Shown here: one piece after another, positions 36,715 to 47,021 of the stretch
Layout of the letters: every line of letters starts with the position of its first letter
How positions within the stretch are numbered: position 1 is the first letter of the stretch
NCBI GenBank assembly: GCA_030568195.1
Contig: JAJLTO010000001.1
Coordinates: 1,666,001 to 1,730,000 of the forward strand
DNA: 64,000 bases
Reading direction: 5' to 3'
From: Dipodascopsis uninucleata var. uninucleata
Taxonomy: Eukaryota > Ascomycota > Lipomycetes > Lipomycetales > Lipomycetaceae
Position numbers and translations under genes: made by a program
The notes under the pieces: model-generated
Told to the model about the DNA's origin: nothing
Database searches by the model: none
What the model saw: only the letters and a program-made list of their open reading frames with translations

Positions 36715-37953
36715 CTATATAGACTCGCATTGTTCGTAAGGAATGTTACTATACATACCATTCTTGAAAGGAATCGTATCGCTGACAGCTTTACTGGCAT
36801 ATACTCTCATATCTGCTTCATAAGATGCTATAGCATCTTTAACAGATAAACCAGTTGAAGAATATGCCTGACTCAGCTTCTCGACAAGAGCATGAGTATC
36901 TTGCAAAGCCACATTTGCACCTGAAGGAGAAATTGGGTGAATAGCATCACCTATAAGTGTAACATACTCGGAAGGTTCCCATGGCTGTATCTCAGGAAGA
37001 GCAGAATATGTGTGTAGAGCCGAAGTCTGATTTCGATCTTGCAATTCCAATATTGCACGAGCTGTTGCGTCCCAATCGGCGGAAGCGCGAAGTGAAATAC
37101 CTACTGGATCTCTATTAAATTCACTGTCGCTCTCGACCTTGAATGTCGCTCTCGTACCTATAAATACCCAATAAGCATAATCATCGATTTTAGGCAATCC
37201 AGCGGCTAGTACTTCATTAGAAGGCTTCTGAAATCTTATGGCTTCGAGGAGTAGTATAGGATTATAGCCTCCTACTAGAGGCTTATTGACTTCGTCCTTA
37301 ATAAATGTCATACACTTTAGTCCGTCTGGAATAAATCGCTTAATAAACTCGTCAGTCAATGGCGTCTTTCCATAAACGTATCGTCCAGTAGTATCAATGA
37401 TTCTCATATCTGGAAGAAATTGCTTTCGTATCAGTGAGCGCGCCCCATCTGCTGCGACTATTAAAGATCCATTTTCACTAGAACCATCAGAGAATATCAA
37501 TGAAACTTCAGATGATGCTCCAGGGTTCGTTTCGTATTTCGTAGCTTGCTTTCCAAATGTTACACTATCCTCAATACCTTTCATCAGCACGCGTCTCAGC
37601 TGGCCCCTATCAACAGTAAACGGTCCATCGTTTTCAGGATCTAGTCCCTCAGACTGAGGTCCACCAGGACGAGGTGCTTCTACTTCTTGGCCGGTGATAG
37701 CATCGAATTTTTTAAAGCCTAGAACCGTGAGTGCGCAGGATTCTTTAAACAACCGCCAGTGATCTTCAGAGAGATTAGATCTCAGTGCACGAGCACCTCG
37801 AGAGTCTAAACGTAGACGATATCCTTGTGCGCGAGTATCAATATTGCTATCGCGCTCAAAAACTTGGAACGGAATGCCAGCTTTCTTGAGACCCTGTGCC
37901 AAGCAAAGACCACTTACGCCTGAGCCGCAAATAAGTATGCGACCGCGAGCCAT
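36715..37953 (-). CDS. FAD-dependent aromatic-type monooxygenase
   Basis: Single-component flavin monooxygenase of the PF01494 group (salicylate hydroxylase/zeaxanthin epoxidase-like), 412 aa without introns. The dinucleotide-binding Rossmann motif lies at the N-terminus (ILICGSGVSGLCLAQGLKKA, residues about 6-25), an internal DG-type segment is at AADGARSLIRKQFLP (about 168-182), and the flavin-binding GD motif is LIGDAIHPISPSGANVALQD (about 345-364). The product is complete with no signal peptide. Substrate cannot be read from sequence. Lack of introns contrasts with most neighbours and may reflect transfer or intron loss, which is speculation. The promoter region carries two inverted repeats and a tandem repeat. 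Confidence 0.9.
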   Translation of the reverse strand: MARGRILICGSGVSGLCLAQGLKKAGIPFQVFERDSNIDTRAQGYRLRLDSRGARALRSNLSEDHWRLFKESCALTVLGFKKFDAITGQEVEAPRPGGPQSEGLDPENDGPFTVDRGQLRRVLMKGIEDSVTFGKQATKYETNPGASSEVSLIFSDGSSENGSLIVAADGARSLIRKQFLPDMRIIDTTGRYVYGKTPLTDEFIKRFIPDGLKCMTFIKDEVNKPLVGGYNPILLLEAIRFQKPSNEVLAAGLPKIDDYAYWVFIGTRATFKVESDSEFNRDPVGISLRASADWDATARAILELQDRNQTSALHTYSALPEIQPWEPSEYVTLIGDAIHPISPSGANVALQDTHALVEKLSQAYSSTGLSVKDAIASYEADMRVYASKAVSDTIPFKNGMYSNIPYEQCESI

Positions 37954-38003
37954 ACTATTATAACGGAATACTTTACTTAACTAAAGTCAGTTATGATTTA
38001 ACA

Positions 38004-38036
38004 GAATCGCGATTCTTCATGCGCGATTCTTCATGC
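38004..38036. promoter_or_regulatory. Palindrome plus 14-bp tandem duplication upstream of monooxygenase
   Basis: GAATCGCGATTC at 38004-38015 is a perfect 12-bp palindrome. Overlapping it, GCGATTCTTCATGC occurs twice in perfect tandem (38009-38022 and 38023-38036). The block lies 51-83 bp upstream of the monooxygenase ATG, where an operator would be expected. The binding factor is unknown. Confidence 0.45.
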
Positions 38037-38077
38037 GTTTAGCATCTTCTCTATTTATGTATCAGAACCTGCGAGAT

Positions 38078-38102
38078 ATTCTTAGGCGGGAGACCTAAGA
38101 AT
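38078..38102. promoter_or_regulatory. Inverted repeat, 9-bp arms and 7-bp spacer
   Basis: ATTCTTAGG, then CGGGAGA, then CCTAAGAAT: perfect 9-bp arms, about 125 bp upstream of the monooxygenase ATG. It could be a dimeric regulator site; the arms could also form a hairpin in RNA. Confidence 0.4.
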
Positions 38103-39148
38103 CATATCTAAACTCCGTTGTTTTTTAACTTTTCTTGGGATTGCTTCAAGAGTACAGCTTGCCTGATACTTCTGGGAAAAATGTGTAAAGTATTTGAGCA
38201 AGCAATAGTGAAGATTTCTTATCTAAATCAGTGGCTATGCGGACGAAAGAGGCTATTAACCGTCAAATTAGATTATTTGGGGACGCCAGCTAATAGATCA
38301 AATTGATGATATAAAGACACCTAGTTTAATAACGAGTATTAAAAGTCAGCTACGATATCGTGCAATATGTCACAAACAGTCGCGCGACAGTCAGTAAACT
38401 GAGATTGCTAGATATGATTCAATTGCTAAACTTTACACAGCTTTCAGTATTGCAAATGACGGTTTGAAAATATACTTTCGAGTAAATATAGTGTATTTAC
38501 TTTCTACCTGCTGGCTTATATTGCTGCTTCTCTATATTTTATTAGGCGTTAGAGATTGTAGACGCTTTTGGGAGCAAACGATGGCACGCTGCGAACTTTG
38601 ACCCTGTCAAAGCAAATTAGCCTTCGTGACGCACAATCTAATACGAGAGTATGCACATAAACACAGTACAGCAAAAAATTTAAATCTGATAGATGCAATA
38701 GAATGAATTCAGGCAAGGCTATAGGAATATAGCATGAAGTCGAAATTCACAAGATAGTCCGTAATAATAGATATAAGCAATTGACGTAGAAAAGCAAAGA
38801 AATATACATCAGATAGCTTAGAGAGATGTTCGGTATACTGTATGTATTTTGATTATCGAAGACATATATACAAAGGCAACTATGAAACAGTAAAGAAGAT
38901 TGTTTGGATAGACTAGAATATGCAAATATCGAATCGGTCCTTTTAATGAAACGAATAGCCTGATTCTAGAAGTATGATATAATTGTTGTGGCAGCACTGC
39001 TCCTAAAATACACTTGAAATCTATCATTAGTACTTCTACAAGATTCCTGATAGATTCAGTAAACATGGAACGCAGGCGCTATGGTCAGGTTTGTGACAAG
39101 CAGACAGATTGCAAGAAGTCTTATCGACTCATTCGACCATAAATTGAC

Positions 39149-39361
39149 ATGACAGCCACATACTTGGCGGGTATTACTGAGCGTGACGGTCGAGCGCTAA
39201 ATGAGGCAGACCTTAAAGCTGAACTGTACTTCTACATAACAGCAGACCTTATAGAAATGTGCATGTATGCACGTGAACTCGATGTCTTAGGAATAGATAC
39301 ACCACATTCAGTCTTGGTTCGACAGGATTCAGAGCAGTCATTGTCACTTCCACACACTTAA
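39149..39361 (+). CDS. Possible small ORF or exon, function unknown
   Basis: 70 codons starting MTATYLAGITERDGRALNEA, with an amphipathic helix (ADLKAELYFYITADLIEMC). Codons are rich in G at position one, as in real coding DNA, and the residue mix is balanced. No family is recognised, and neither a clear donor nor an upstream exon was found. It may be part of a spliced or decayed gene covering 39064-39630. Confidence 0.25.
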   Translation: MTATYLAGITERDGRALNEADLKAELYFYITADLIEMCMYARELDVLGIDTPHSVLVRQDSEQSLSLPHT

Positions 39362-40003
39362 GCGCACAACTAGTAGAATGAATAGAAAATTATGTCTCAG
39401 CGTTCAGCATGGTGCGAAGAGATGCGAGAAGTTTATATTACATACCTCAACTTCTTCCGCACAGACAAAACAAGGTATCATAGAACTATACTCTATAATA
39501 TTGGGCTCTTCCCGTAGGAACAGGCACAACTATAAGATAGAAAGATGTCGCATCTGCTCGAAGAAGTATTATTGCATCCTTGGCCAAGACAAATTAGTCG
39601 ACAAATGGCCACTTCTGATGAACACTTGAAAACAATCAAGAAATCATACATGCAACGTCAATTGGCTCGTCAATTGTGAGAATTCCTTTCAATACCATAT
39701 TATGCATACCCATGAAGATCTAGTTGCACTGGAAATAGTTGAGGGCTAAAACGTTGGGTAGGTCACACCTAGAATGATACTATCAGATGTAAATACACTA
39801 CAGGCAAAAGTTCTTGACATGGTATGATTCCCGAATGCTTTTACTTTCAGATATACCTATCTCTGGTTATTGATTTGCATCATAAATCCAATAAATTATA
39901 CCGCTCGAGCCATAATATCTACTAAGTGCTGAAGGTGCATTATCGAGATCAGTGGTTGATTATTGCTCATGTACTGCATGCTAGTAGGCATTAACATATA
40001 TTT

Positions 40004-40117
40004 TTACTTCTTTTTCTCCAGGCGCTGCTCGATATCTTCAATTTTAAAAATATCATAACGGCGTCCATTGCTCATAATTGAAAAAGGAAAATTAGTAATG
40101 GCCATAGCCAATGATAC
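40004..40117 (-). CDS. Possible terminal exon of an unrecognised small gene
   Basis: After an AATTTGCAG acceptor the minus strand reads 37 codons to a TAA: VSLAMAITNFPFSIMSNGRR then YDIFKIEDIEQRLEKKK. The stretch looks protein-like, with a short hydrophobic segment and a lysine tail that resembles a KKXX-type ER-retrieval or mitochondrial small-subunit end. Candidate upstream exons at about 40256-40300 (MVIRITSIESEWYKKR before GTATGT) and 40387-40442 (MKANGVILVDVLSALYIM before GTATGT) exist, but I found no set that joins in frame. Partial; gene unidentified. Confidence 0.25.
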   Translation of the reverse strand, partial: VSLAMAITNFPFSIMSNGRRYDIFKIEDIEQRLEKKK

Positions 40118-40876
40118 CTGCAAATTTATTACGTTAAAATAAGAAGTGATGATAGATATCGATATTCATTATAGACTGTGCTAAGCAGATTAATGATTCC
40201 TCCTCTTTTGCTGTTCACATAAATATCATTTATTAGTATCCTTGATACATACTCCGTTTTTTATACCATTCGCTCTCTATACTAGTGATTCTAATTACCA
40301 TAGTCACATATATCACATCGTACGATGAATGTATATAAATTTCACACCTCGGTAAATGTATAAATGACTTTCAGCACCGACACATACGCATAATGTACAG
40401 CGCAGAGAGAACGTCTACTAATATTACACCGTTGGCTTTCATTTCATTAACTACAGTCCTGTCAAAAGTCCATATAAAATAATACTGACAAGGAACAAAT
40501 AATCATTAAAAACCAAATTGAAAAAAGATAAAGATTGATCGATATATATTATAAGAGCTTTAACATAACAACTTTTTATATGGCCCTTTTTTCCTGTCTT
40601 TCTCGTCGTCTCTTGAATCAAAACAATAAAACAACATCAATAACATTTCTCCTTTTTCCCTTTATCCTTTCAGATTTCCAAGCTACTAAATAAACAAAAA
40701 GAGAGATATTACATACTGGTCCTTCAAATAATAAGTATTGAAAAGAGCGGAACAAAAGGACAGATAAAAACAATTTCTATAGCACCAGCATCCCCATTCA
40801 ATACACTAGGATAAATATAGTAGAAGCGAAAGAATAAAGAATAAAAACGCTTTCAATAATTCTGTCCTAAAAGCAT
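40118..40876. other. 3' flank of SSB1 and uncertain exons
   Basis: About 0.76 kb downstream of SSB1. 40560-40870 is A/T- and pyrimidine-rich 3' flank. 40256-40442 contains two short minus-strand exon-like segments mentioned with the possible terminal exon. Confidence 0.4.
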
Positions 40877-42884
40877 TTAACGAGAAGACATAGCACGTCC
40901 AACTGCACGCTTAAGAACAAGCTCAGCCTTTCTGAGATCCTCAGCACTAGCATCCTCAAGTTCAAGAGCAGCCATAGCATCGGACAAAGCGTTCTCGAGC
41001 TTGTCCTTGGCTCCACGCTTCATCTTAAGAGAAACGCTTGGGTCAGTAACGGTCTGCTCAACAGACGAGATGTAGCTCTCCAACTGTTGTCGCTGTTCAA
41101 ACTTCTTGGAGAAAGCCTCATCCTGAGTCTTGAACTTCTCAGCATCTGAAATCATCTTCTCGATGTCCTGGGAGGAAAGCTTACCAACGCTGTTGGAGAT
41201 GGTAATGTTGGCAGAGCGGCCTGTGCTCTTCTCAACGGCAGTAACCTTCAAGATACCGTTGGCATCAACCTCAAAGATAGCCTCCAAGACAGGTTCACCA
41301 GCACGCAATGGTGGGATACCCTTCAAATCGAACTCTCCAAGAAGTGTATTCTCAGAGCAATTGACACGCTCACCCTGATAGACTGGGAACTGGACAGTGG
41401 TCTGATGATCCTCCACAGTAGTGAAGGTTCGTCGCTTCAAGGTAGGGACGGTGGTGTTTCTTGGTACAACGGGAGCAAAGATATTTCCCTCCATAGCAAC
41501 GCCGAGAGAGAGTGGAACAACGTCCAAAAGCAAAAGATCTTCAGTGTCCTCACCAACAGCTTGATTGGTCAAAATAGCACCCTGGACAGCGGCTCCATAA
41601 GCGACAGCCTCATCTGGGTTGATAGACTTCTCAAGCTGCTTGCCATCGAAGAAGTCGGACAGCATCTTCTGGATCTTAGGGATACGGGTAGAACCACCGA
41701 CAAGAACAACTTCGTCGACTTCAGACTTCTCGACCTTAGAATCCTTAAGAACTTGCTCAACGGGATCGAGAGTGCTCTTGAAGAGAGCAGCATTAAGATC
41801 CTCAAATCTAGCACGGGTAATGTTAGAGTTGAAATCTTCGCCTTGATAAAGAGAGTCAATCTCAACGGCGGTCTGGGTGACGGAAGATAGAGTTCGCTTA
41901 GCACGCTCACAAGCAGAGCGAAGACGTCGAAGAGCGCGCGCATCATCACTGATATCAAGCTTGCTCTTTCTCTTAAACTCAGCCTTGAAGTGCTCGAGCA
42001 AGTTGGTATCGAAATCCTGACCACCAAGATGGGTGTCACCAGCAGTGGCTTTGACCGTGAAAACACCACCCTCAATCTTCAAGAGGGAAACGTCAAAAGT
42101 ACCACCACCCAGATCGAAAATAAGAACGTATTTCTCCTTCTTGCTCTTTCCAGCACCAAGACCATAAGCAATAGCAGCAGCTGTGGGCTCGTTAATAATA
42201 CGGAGGACATTGAGACCAGAGATAGCACCAGCATCCTTAGTAGCCTGACGCTGAGAGTCGTTGAAATAAGCTGGGACAGTAACGACAGCTTTCTCGACTT
42301 TTTTACCGAGCTTAGCCTCAGCAATTTCCTTCATTTTGGTCAAGACCATAGAAGAAATTTCCTGAGGGGAGAAAGTCTTCTTCTCACCAAGATACTCAAC
42401 TTCAATCAATGGCTGGCCAGATGGATCAGACTTCACAGTGAAAGGCCATGTCTTAGCATCTTTCTGGACACTTGGGTCGTCAAATCGACGACCAATGAGG
42501 CGCTTAGCATCAAAGACAGTATTCTTCGGATTAAGAGCAGCCTGATTCTTAGCAGCATCACCAATCAAACGCTCTTTGTCAGTGAAAGCAACGAACGATG
42601 GAGTAACTCGGTTTCCCTGTTCGTTGGCAATAATTTCAACAGCGGAATCATAAGTGGCAACACATCTAAAAATTAATAGTTAGATTAAATCTTGAATAAT
42701 AAGTTGGTATGTAAATATTGCAGTTTTTTAGTAAGTTACATACGAGTAAGTGGTTCCAAGATCCTATGTCAGTACTACCAGTTAGTATATATATTATTAA
42801 TGTTTGCGCATTGTAAACTGCTCAAAAATTTTCAAGGGAACAACTTACAATGCCAATAGCACCGGGAAAAACTTCAGTAGACAT
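40877..42884 (-). CDS. SSB1: Ribosome-associated Hsp70 of the Ssb type
   Basis: Cytosolic Hsp70 that binds nascent chains at the ribosome tunnel with the RAC cofactor. Three exons from the complement: 42884-42849, 42763-42744 (20 nt only) and 42665-40877, giving 614 aa, almost the length of yeast Ssb1. The micro-exon codes most of phosphate loop 1 (DLGTTYS), which completes [26 protein letters not shown]. ATPase motifs are present: [35 protein letters not shown]; the linker [18 protein letters not shown] leads into the substrate domain. The C-terminus ends AVGRAMSSR without the EEVD of Ssa-type Hsp70, as expected for Ssb. Introns are 85 and 78 nt. Shared promoter with VAS1. Confidence 0.96.
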
Positions 42885-43210
42885 CGTAAATTTCTATATA
42901 AAAATGAACCTATAAATGAATTGATTAGAATCATTTCCATTATTTCAAATCACTTCTAGCAGATTTTTCTCTTAAGAGCAGAGCCCTTGATTGCTCTCTC
43001 CAAGCAATACCAATAGACCCCATTATCCTCAATAATACAAAAAAGCTTTTTGAAATATAATAGAAATATGAGCACTCGCATAGTCCTGTATATTTCGAAA
43101 ATACTTACAATTGAATAATATTGATTCAACTATTCAAAATAATTTTTTCTTTTTTAAAAAATGTATCTACAAGAAGTAGGTGAAGATTTCTTGTATAAAA
43201 AAAGAGGGAA

Positions 43211-43288
43211 GGAAAAAAATTTTAAAAAAAAATTTTAAGATTTGAAAATATTAACCCTAATAAACGTTTAAATTGCAATTGACCCTAA
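43211..43288. promoter_or_regulatory. Tbf1-like ACCCTAA motifs next to AAAATTTT tracts
   Basis: AACCCTAA at 43253-43260 and ACCCTAA at 43282-43288 match the telomere-repeat-like element bound by Tbf1, which controls ribosomal-protein genes in several yeasts. Just upstream, 43214-43236 repeats AAAATTTT blocks resembling the RRPE element. The motifs lie about 370-400 bp from the SSB1 ATG and 310-340 bp from the VAS1 ATG. SSB genes are co-regulated with ribosomal proteins in yeast, which makes the match sensible; binding is inferred. Confidence 0.45.
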
Positions 43289-43531
43289 CATCTCTTTTCG
43301 TATTCTTTTGTTTAGTAAAATAGAAAAATTAGCAATTCTTTCTGTAGCATTCAAGATATATAGTGCCAATTTTCTTAGATTTCTAGTATTGTAACAATTC
43401 CATCACGTCGTTCTTAAATAAATTATCCAGGCGGAATAGCAAGTGCTTACTTGCATATAAAAGTTCTAGGAGCTTAACGCAGAATTGGACGACAGTATGT
43501 TTACACGGCTTTTTTTAATTGTTCTCGTAGC

Positions 43532-43564
43532 ATGTTGAACGGGAATGCTGATGGATATAACTAG
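43532..43564 (+). other. Upstream ORF in VAS1 leader
   Basis: ATG at 43532 opens a 10-codon ORF (MLNGNADGYN) that ends at TAG 43562-43564, 30 nt before the VAS1 start. If within the transcript it could modulate initiation. The transcription start is unknown. Confidence 0.3.
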
Positions 43565-43594
43565 AGCTTTAATAATAGGATATACAGATTGCAA

Positions 43595-46500
43595 ATGTCT
43601 ACGGAAAATAGTAAGTCATTGATCAGTCTCGAACATAAGTTCTCACCTGATACTAACTGAATGCATCCTTAGCGAACAAGATTCTCCAGAGTGAGGGACC
43701 GGAGGCGTCTAAGACTGTAGAAGCTACTACTGGAGTTGAACCTCCAAAGCAGAAGACTGCTAAAGAATGTGAGTTTCCGAGCATGTTACGGTGGTATCGC
43801 GTATTTTTCAGATTCCTGTGGTACAGATGTTTGATTTACTCTTACTAATAATTATGCGTTGTCAGTGGAAAAGGAACGAAAGAAAGAGGAAAAGCTCGCC
43901 AAGTTTAAGGCTAAACAAAGCAAGGTGAGTAATAGAGGATTTATGACTCAGTCACGATCTGCAAGTTTTACTAAGATATGTATATTTGTTGCCTCTATAG
44001 AAACAAGATGCCAATGTTAAAGCTGATAAAACGGATAAAGCAAAGAAAGTGAAGCAAGAGGTTGAAGTTCCAAAATACGAAGAGCTTACTCCTGTTGGCG
44101 AGAAGAAGATTCTACAAGATCTAGAGCTGCCCGCCCTGAAATCATACAATCCCCAGATTGTTGAATCTGCCTGGTATGACTGGTGGGTAAAGCAGGGTTT
44201 TTTTTTACCAGAGTATACTGAAGACAACGAAGTAAAACCTGAGGGTGTTTTCGTCATTCCTGCACCACCTCCAAATGTTACTGGTGCGTTGCATATTGGA
44301 CATGCACTTACAGTTTCTCTGCAAGATGCTCTTATACGATGGGAACGTATGAGAGGAAAAACAGTTCTTTATTTGCCAGGATTTGATCATGCTGGTATCA
44401 GTACTCAGTCTGTTGTCGAGAAAATGTTATGGAAGAGGAATAAACTTACTCGGCATGATCTTGGACGTGAAAAGTTTGTCAATACTGTGTGGGATTGGAA
44501 GGATGAGTACTATCAGCGTATTAAAAAACAATCTATGCGACTTGGGGCCTCCTATGATTGGACTCGTGAGGCGTTTACCTTGGACGAGAATTTGTCGAAG
44601 GCAGTTCGAAAGACTTTCATCACTTTGTTCGAAAATGGTGAGATCTACCGAGACAATAGATTAGTTAATTGGTGTGTTGCGCTCAATACCACTCTTTCCA
44701 ATCTTGAGGTTGATAATATTGAGTTAAAGGGTCGTACATTTTTGAATATTCCTGGATATTCCGAACCAGTTGAATTTGGTGTCATTACCTCTTTTGCCTA
44801 CTGTGTTGAAGATTCTGACGAAAGACTTATTGTTGCAACCACTCGACCTGAAACTCTGTTCGGTGATACCGCTGTTGCTGTTCACCCAGATGATCCTAGA
44901 TACAAGCACTTGCATGGCAAGTATGTGAAGCATCCTTTTGTTAATCGACGACTTCCTATTATAACTGATTCTGAGGCTGTTGATATGGAGTTTGGTACTG
45001 GTGCTGTTAAGATCACTCCTGCACACGATCCTAACGATTATATCACTGGCAAGCGCCATAAACTTGAGTTTATCAACATCCTTAATGACGACGGTACTCT
45101 CAATGAGAATTGTGGAGAATGGGCTGGTATGAAGCGTTTTGATGCCCGTAAGCTTGTTACTGAGAAGTTAACTGAACTGGGTCTCTTCGTCGAGAAGAAA
45201 GATAATGAAATGACTGTCCCTTTATGTGAAAAGTCAAAAGATGTTATCGAGCCTATCATGAAGCCTCAATGGTGGGTGCGGCAGAAGCCCATGGCAGATG
45301 CTGTTATTGCTTCTGTTAAATCCGGTGAGATGTCGATCTTTCCAAAGATTTTCGAGGCTGAATTTTTCCATTGGATGGAGAATATTCAAGACTGGTGTAT
45401 CTCAAGACAGTTGTGGTGGGGACACCGTGTTCCAGCATACTTTGTGAGGATTGAGGGTGAAACCCAGGATATAGTTGAAGATAAATGGTGGGTGGCTGCC
45501 GAAAACGAAGAGGAGGCAATTAAGAAGGCTAAGGTCAAGTTTCCTGGCAAGGCATTTGAACTTGAGTGGGATGAGGATGTTCTAGATACGTGGTTTTCGT
45601 CAGGCCTTTGGCCATTCTCGACACTTGGGTGGCCTAATTTAGAAAGTAAAGATCTAAAGGATTTTTATCCCGTGTCCATGTTGGAAACTGGTTGGGATAT
45701 CATGTTCTTTTGGGTTGCTCGAATGGCTATGCTTGGGATCAGACTTACGGGTAAGGCTCCATTTAAGGAAATCTATCTGCATTCTCTCGTACGCGATGCC
45801 CAAGGTCGAAAGATGTCTAAGTCTTTGGGTAACGTCATTGATCCTCTTGATGTTACCACTGGCATTTCTCTAGAGAAGATGCACGCTAAGTTACGTGAGG
45901 GTAATCTCGATCCTCGAGAGATTGCTAAAGCAGAGGCCGGTCAAAAGATGAGTTTTCCTAAAGGTATCCCAGAGTGTGGTACTGACGCTATGCGATTTGC
46001 CCTCTGCTCTTACACGACTGGCAGTAGAGATATTAACCTTGATATTCTCCGCGTTGAAGGTTACCGAAAATTTTGCAACAAGATCTATCAAGCTACGAAG
46101 TTTGCTCTTATGCGCCTAGGCGATAACTACCTGCCACCAGCAGCTATTGATGTTATCGGAAATGAGTCTTTAGTTGAGAAATGGATCTTGTATAGATTCA
46201 GCGAAGCTGCTCGTCTAACAAATGAGGCTCTTGAAGAGCGCGATTTCTTCAATGCTACTAACTATATTTACAATTTCTGGTTATATGAATTGTGTGATGT
46301 CTACATCGAGAACTCAAAGTATCTTATTTTGGAAGGTACTATAGCAGAGCAGAAGTCTGCTAGAGACACTCTATATACTTGTCTTGACGGTGCATTGAAA
46401 CTGATCCATCCTTTCATGCCTTTCCTTACTGAAGAATTGTGGCAGCGAATTCCAAGAAGAGCGGGTGATAAGACCATCACTATCACCAAAGCAACCTATC

Positions 46501-47021
46501 CCCAATATAAGAAAGAGCTTGATGATAGTAAGGCTGCAACTCAATATGATTTAGTCTTTTCTGTTGTGAAGGGTGCTAGATCTCTTCTCTCGCAGTATGG
46601 TATTCTTAAGGACTCCAAAATCTATGTGCAATGTACCAACAATGAAGACAAGGAAATGATGAAATTCCAGATTCCAAGCATGAAGGCACTAATCAAAGGC
46701 TGTGAATCTATCGATATTCTTGGTGAAGATGCAAGCTTCCCTGACGGAACTGGCCTTAATTTGGTTTCGAAGGACACTACTGTTGCGGTTTTGCTGAAGG
46801 GACAAGTTGACGCCGACAGCGAAATTAAGAAGGCAGAGACTAAACTCAACAAGGCCATCCAAGGAAAGGCTACTTTGGAGAAATTGATGGCCAGCAACGA
46901 TTATGCTACCAAAGCTAAGCCTGAGGTTCAAGAGGCTAATAAGGTTAAGATTGAAACATATGATGCAGAAATTGAGACCTTGAAGTCTGTTATTGCTACA
47001 TTCGAAAAGCTGAAACTGTAG
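43595..47021 (+). CDS. VAS1: Valyl-tRNA synthetase
   Basis: Class I aminoacyl-tRNA synthetase that charges tRNA-Val. Four exons: 43595-43610, 43673-43768, 43866-43924 and 44001-47021, giving 1063 aa. The first intron has a TACTAAC branch site; all joins keep phase. A Lys/Glu-rich N-terminal extension (about residues 1-85) precedes the catalytic core. HIGH lies at about 155-158 (NVTGALHIGHALT), the editing domain follows (ATTRPETLFGDTAVAVHP), and KMSKS lies at about 661-665 (GRKMSKSLGNVIDP). The anticodon-binding domain and a C-terminal coiled coil (KKAETKLNKAIQGKATLEKL) complete it. In yeast one gene serves cytosol and mitochondria; here the visible start (MSTENTNKI) is not a presequence, so a mitochondrial form would need another start. 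Confidence 0.97.

Larger units (their letters stand above)
37954..40003. other. Gene-poor interval with a coding-like island
   Basis: About 2 kb. Next to the monooxygenase it holds palindromic promoter elements (separate entries). At 39064-39630 there are consecutive plus-strand ORFs with coding-like composition: 39064-39141 (MERRRYGQVCDKQ...), 39149-39361 (see separate entry) and 39378-39629 (with RCRICSKKYYC, a zinc-finger-like Cys pattern). They could be pieces of one spliced or decayed gene, but I could not join them convincingly. Confidence 0.35.
42885..43594. promoter_or_regulatory. Divergent SSB1-VAS1 promoter region
   Basis: 710 bp between two divergently transcribed protein-synthesis genes. 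It holds dense A/T tracts (43140-43240) and two ACCCTAA motifs (separate entry), followed toward VAS1 by a short upstream ORF. No other gene seen. Confidence 0.6.

Noticed and set aside
41405-41890. 161-codon plus-strand ORF
   Set aside because: Another antisense shadow of SSB1.
41990-42676. 228-codon plus-strand ORF
   Set aside because: Lies antisense to the SSB1 coding region and has no family features; open only because of the codon bias of a highly expressed gene.
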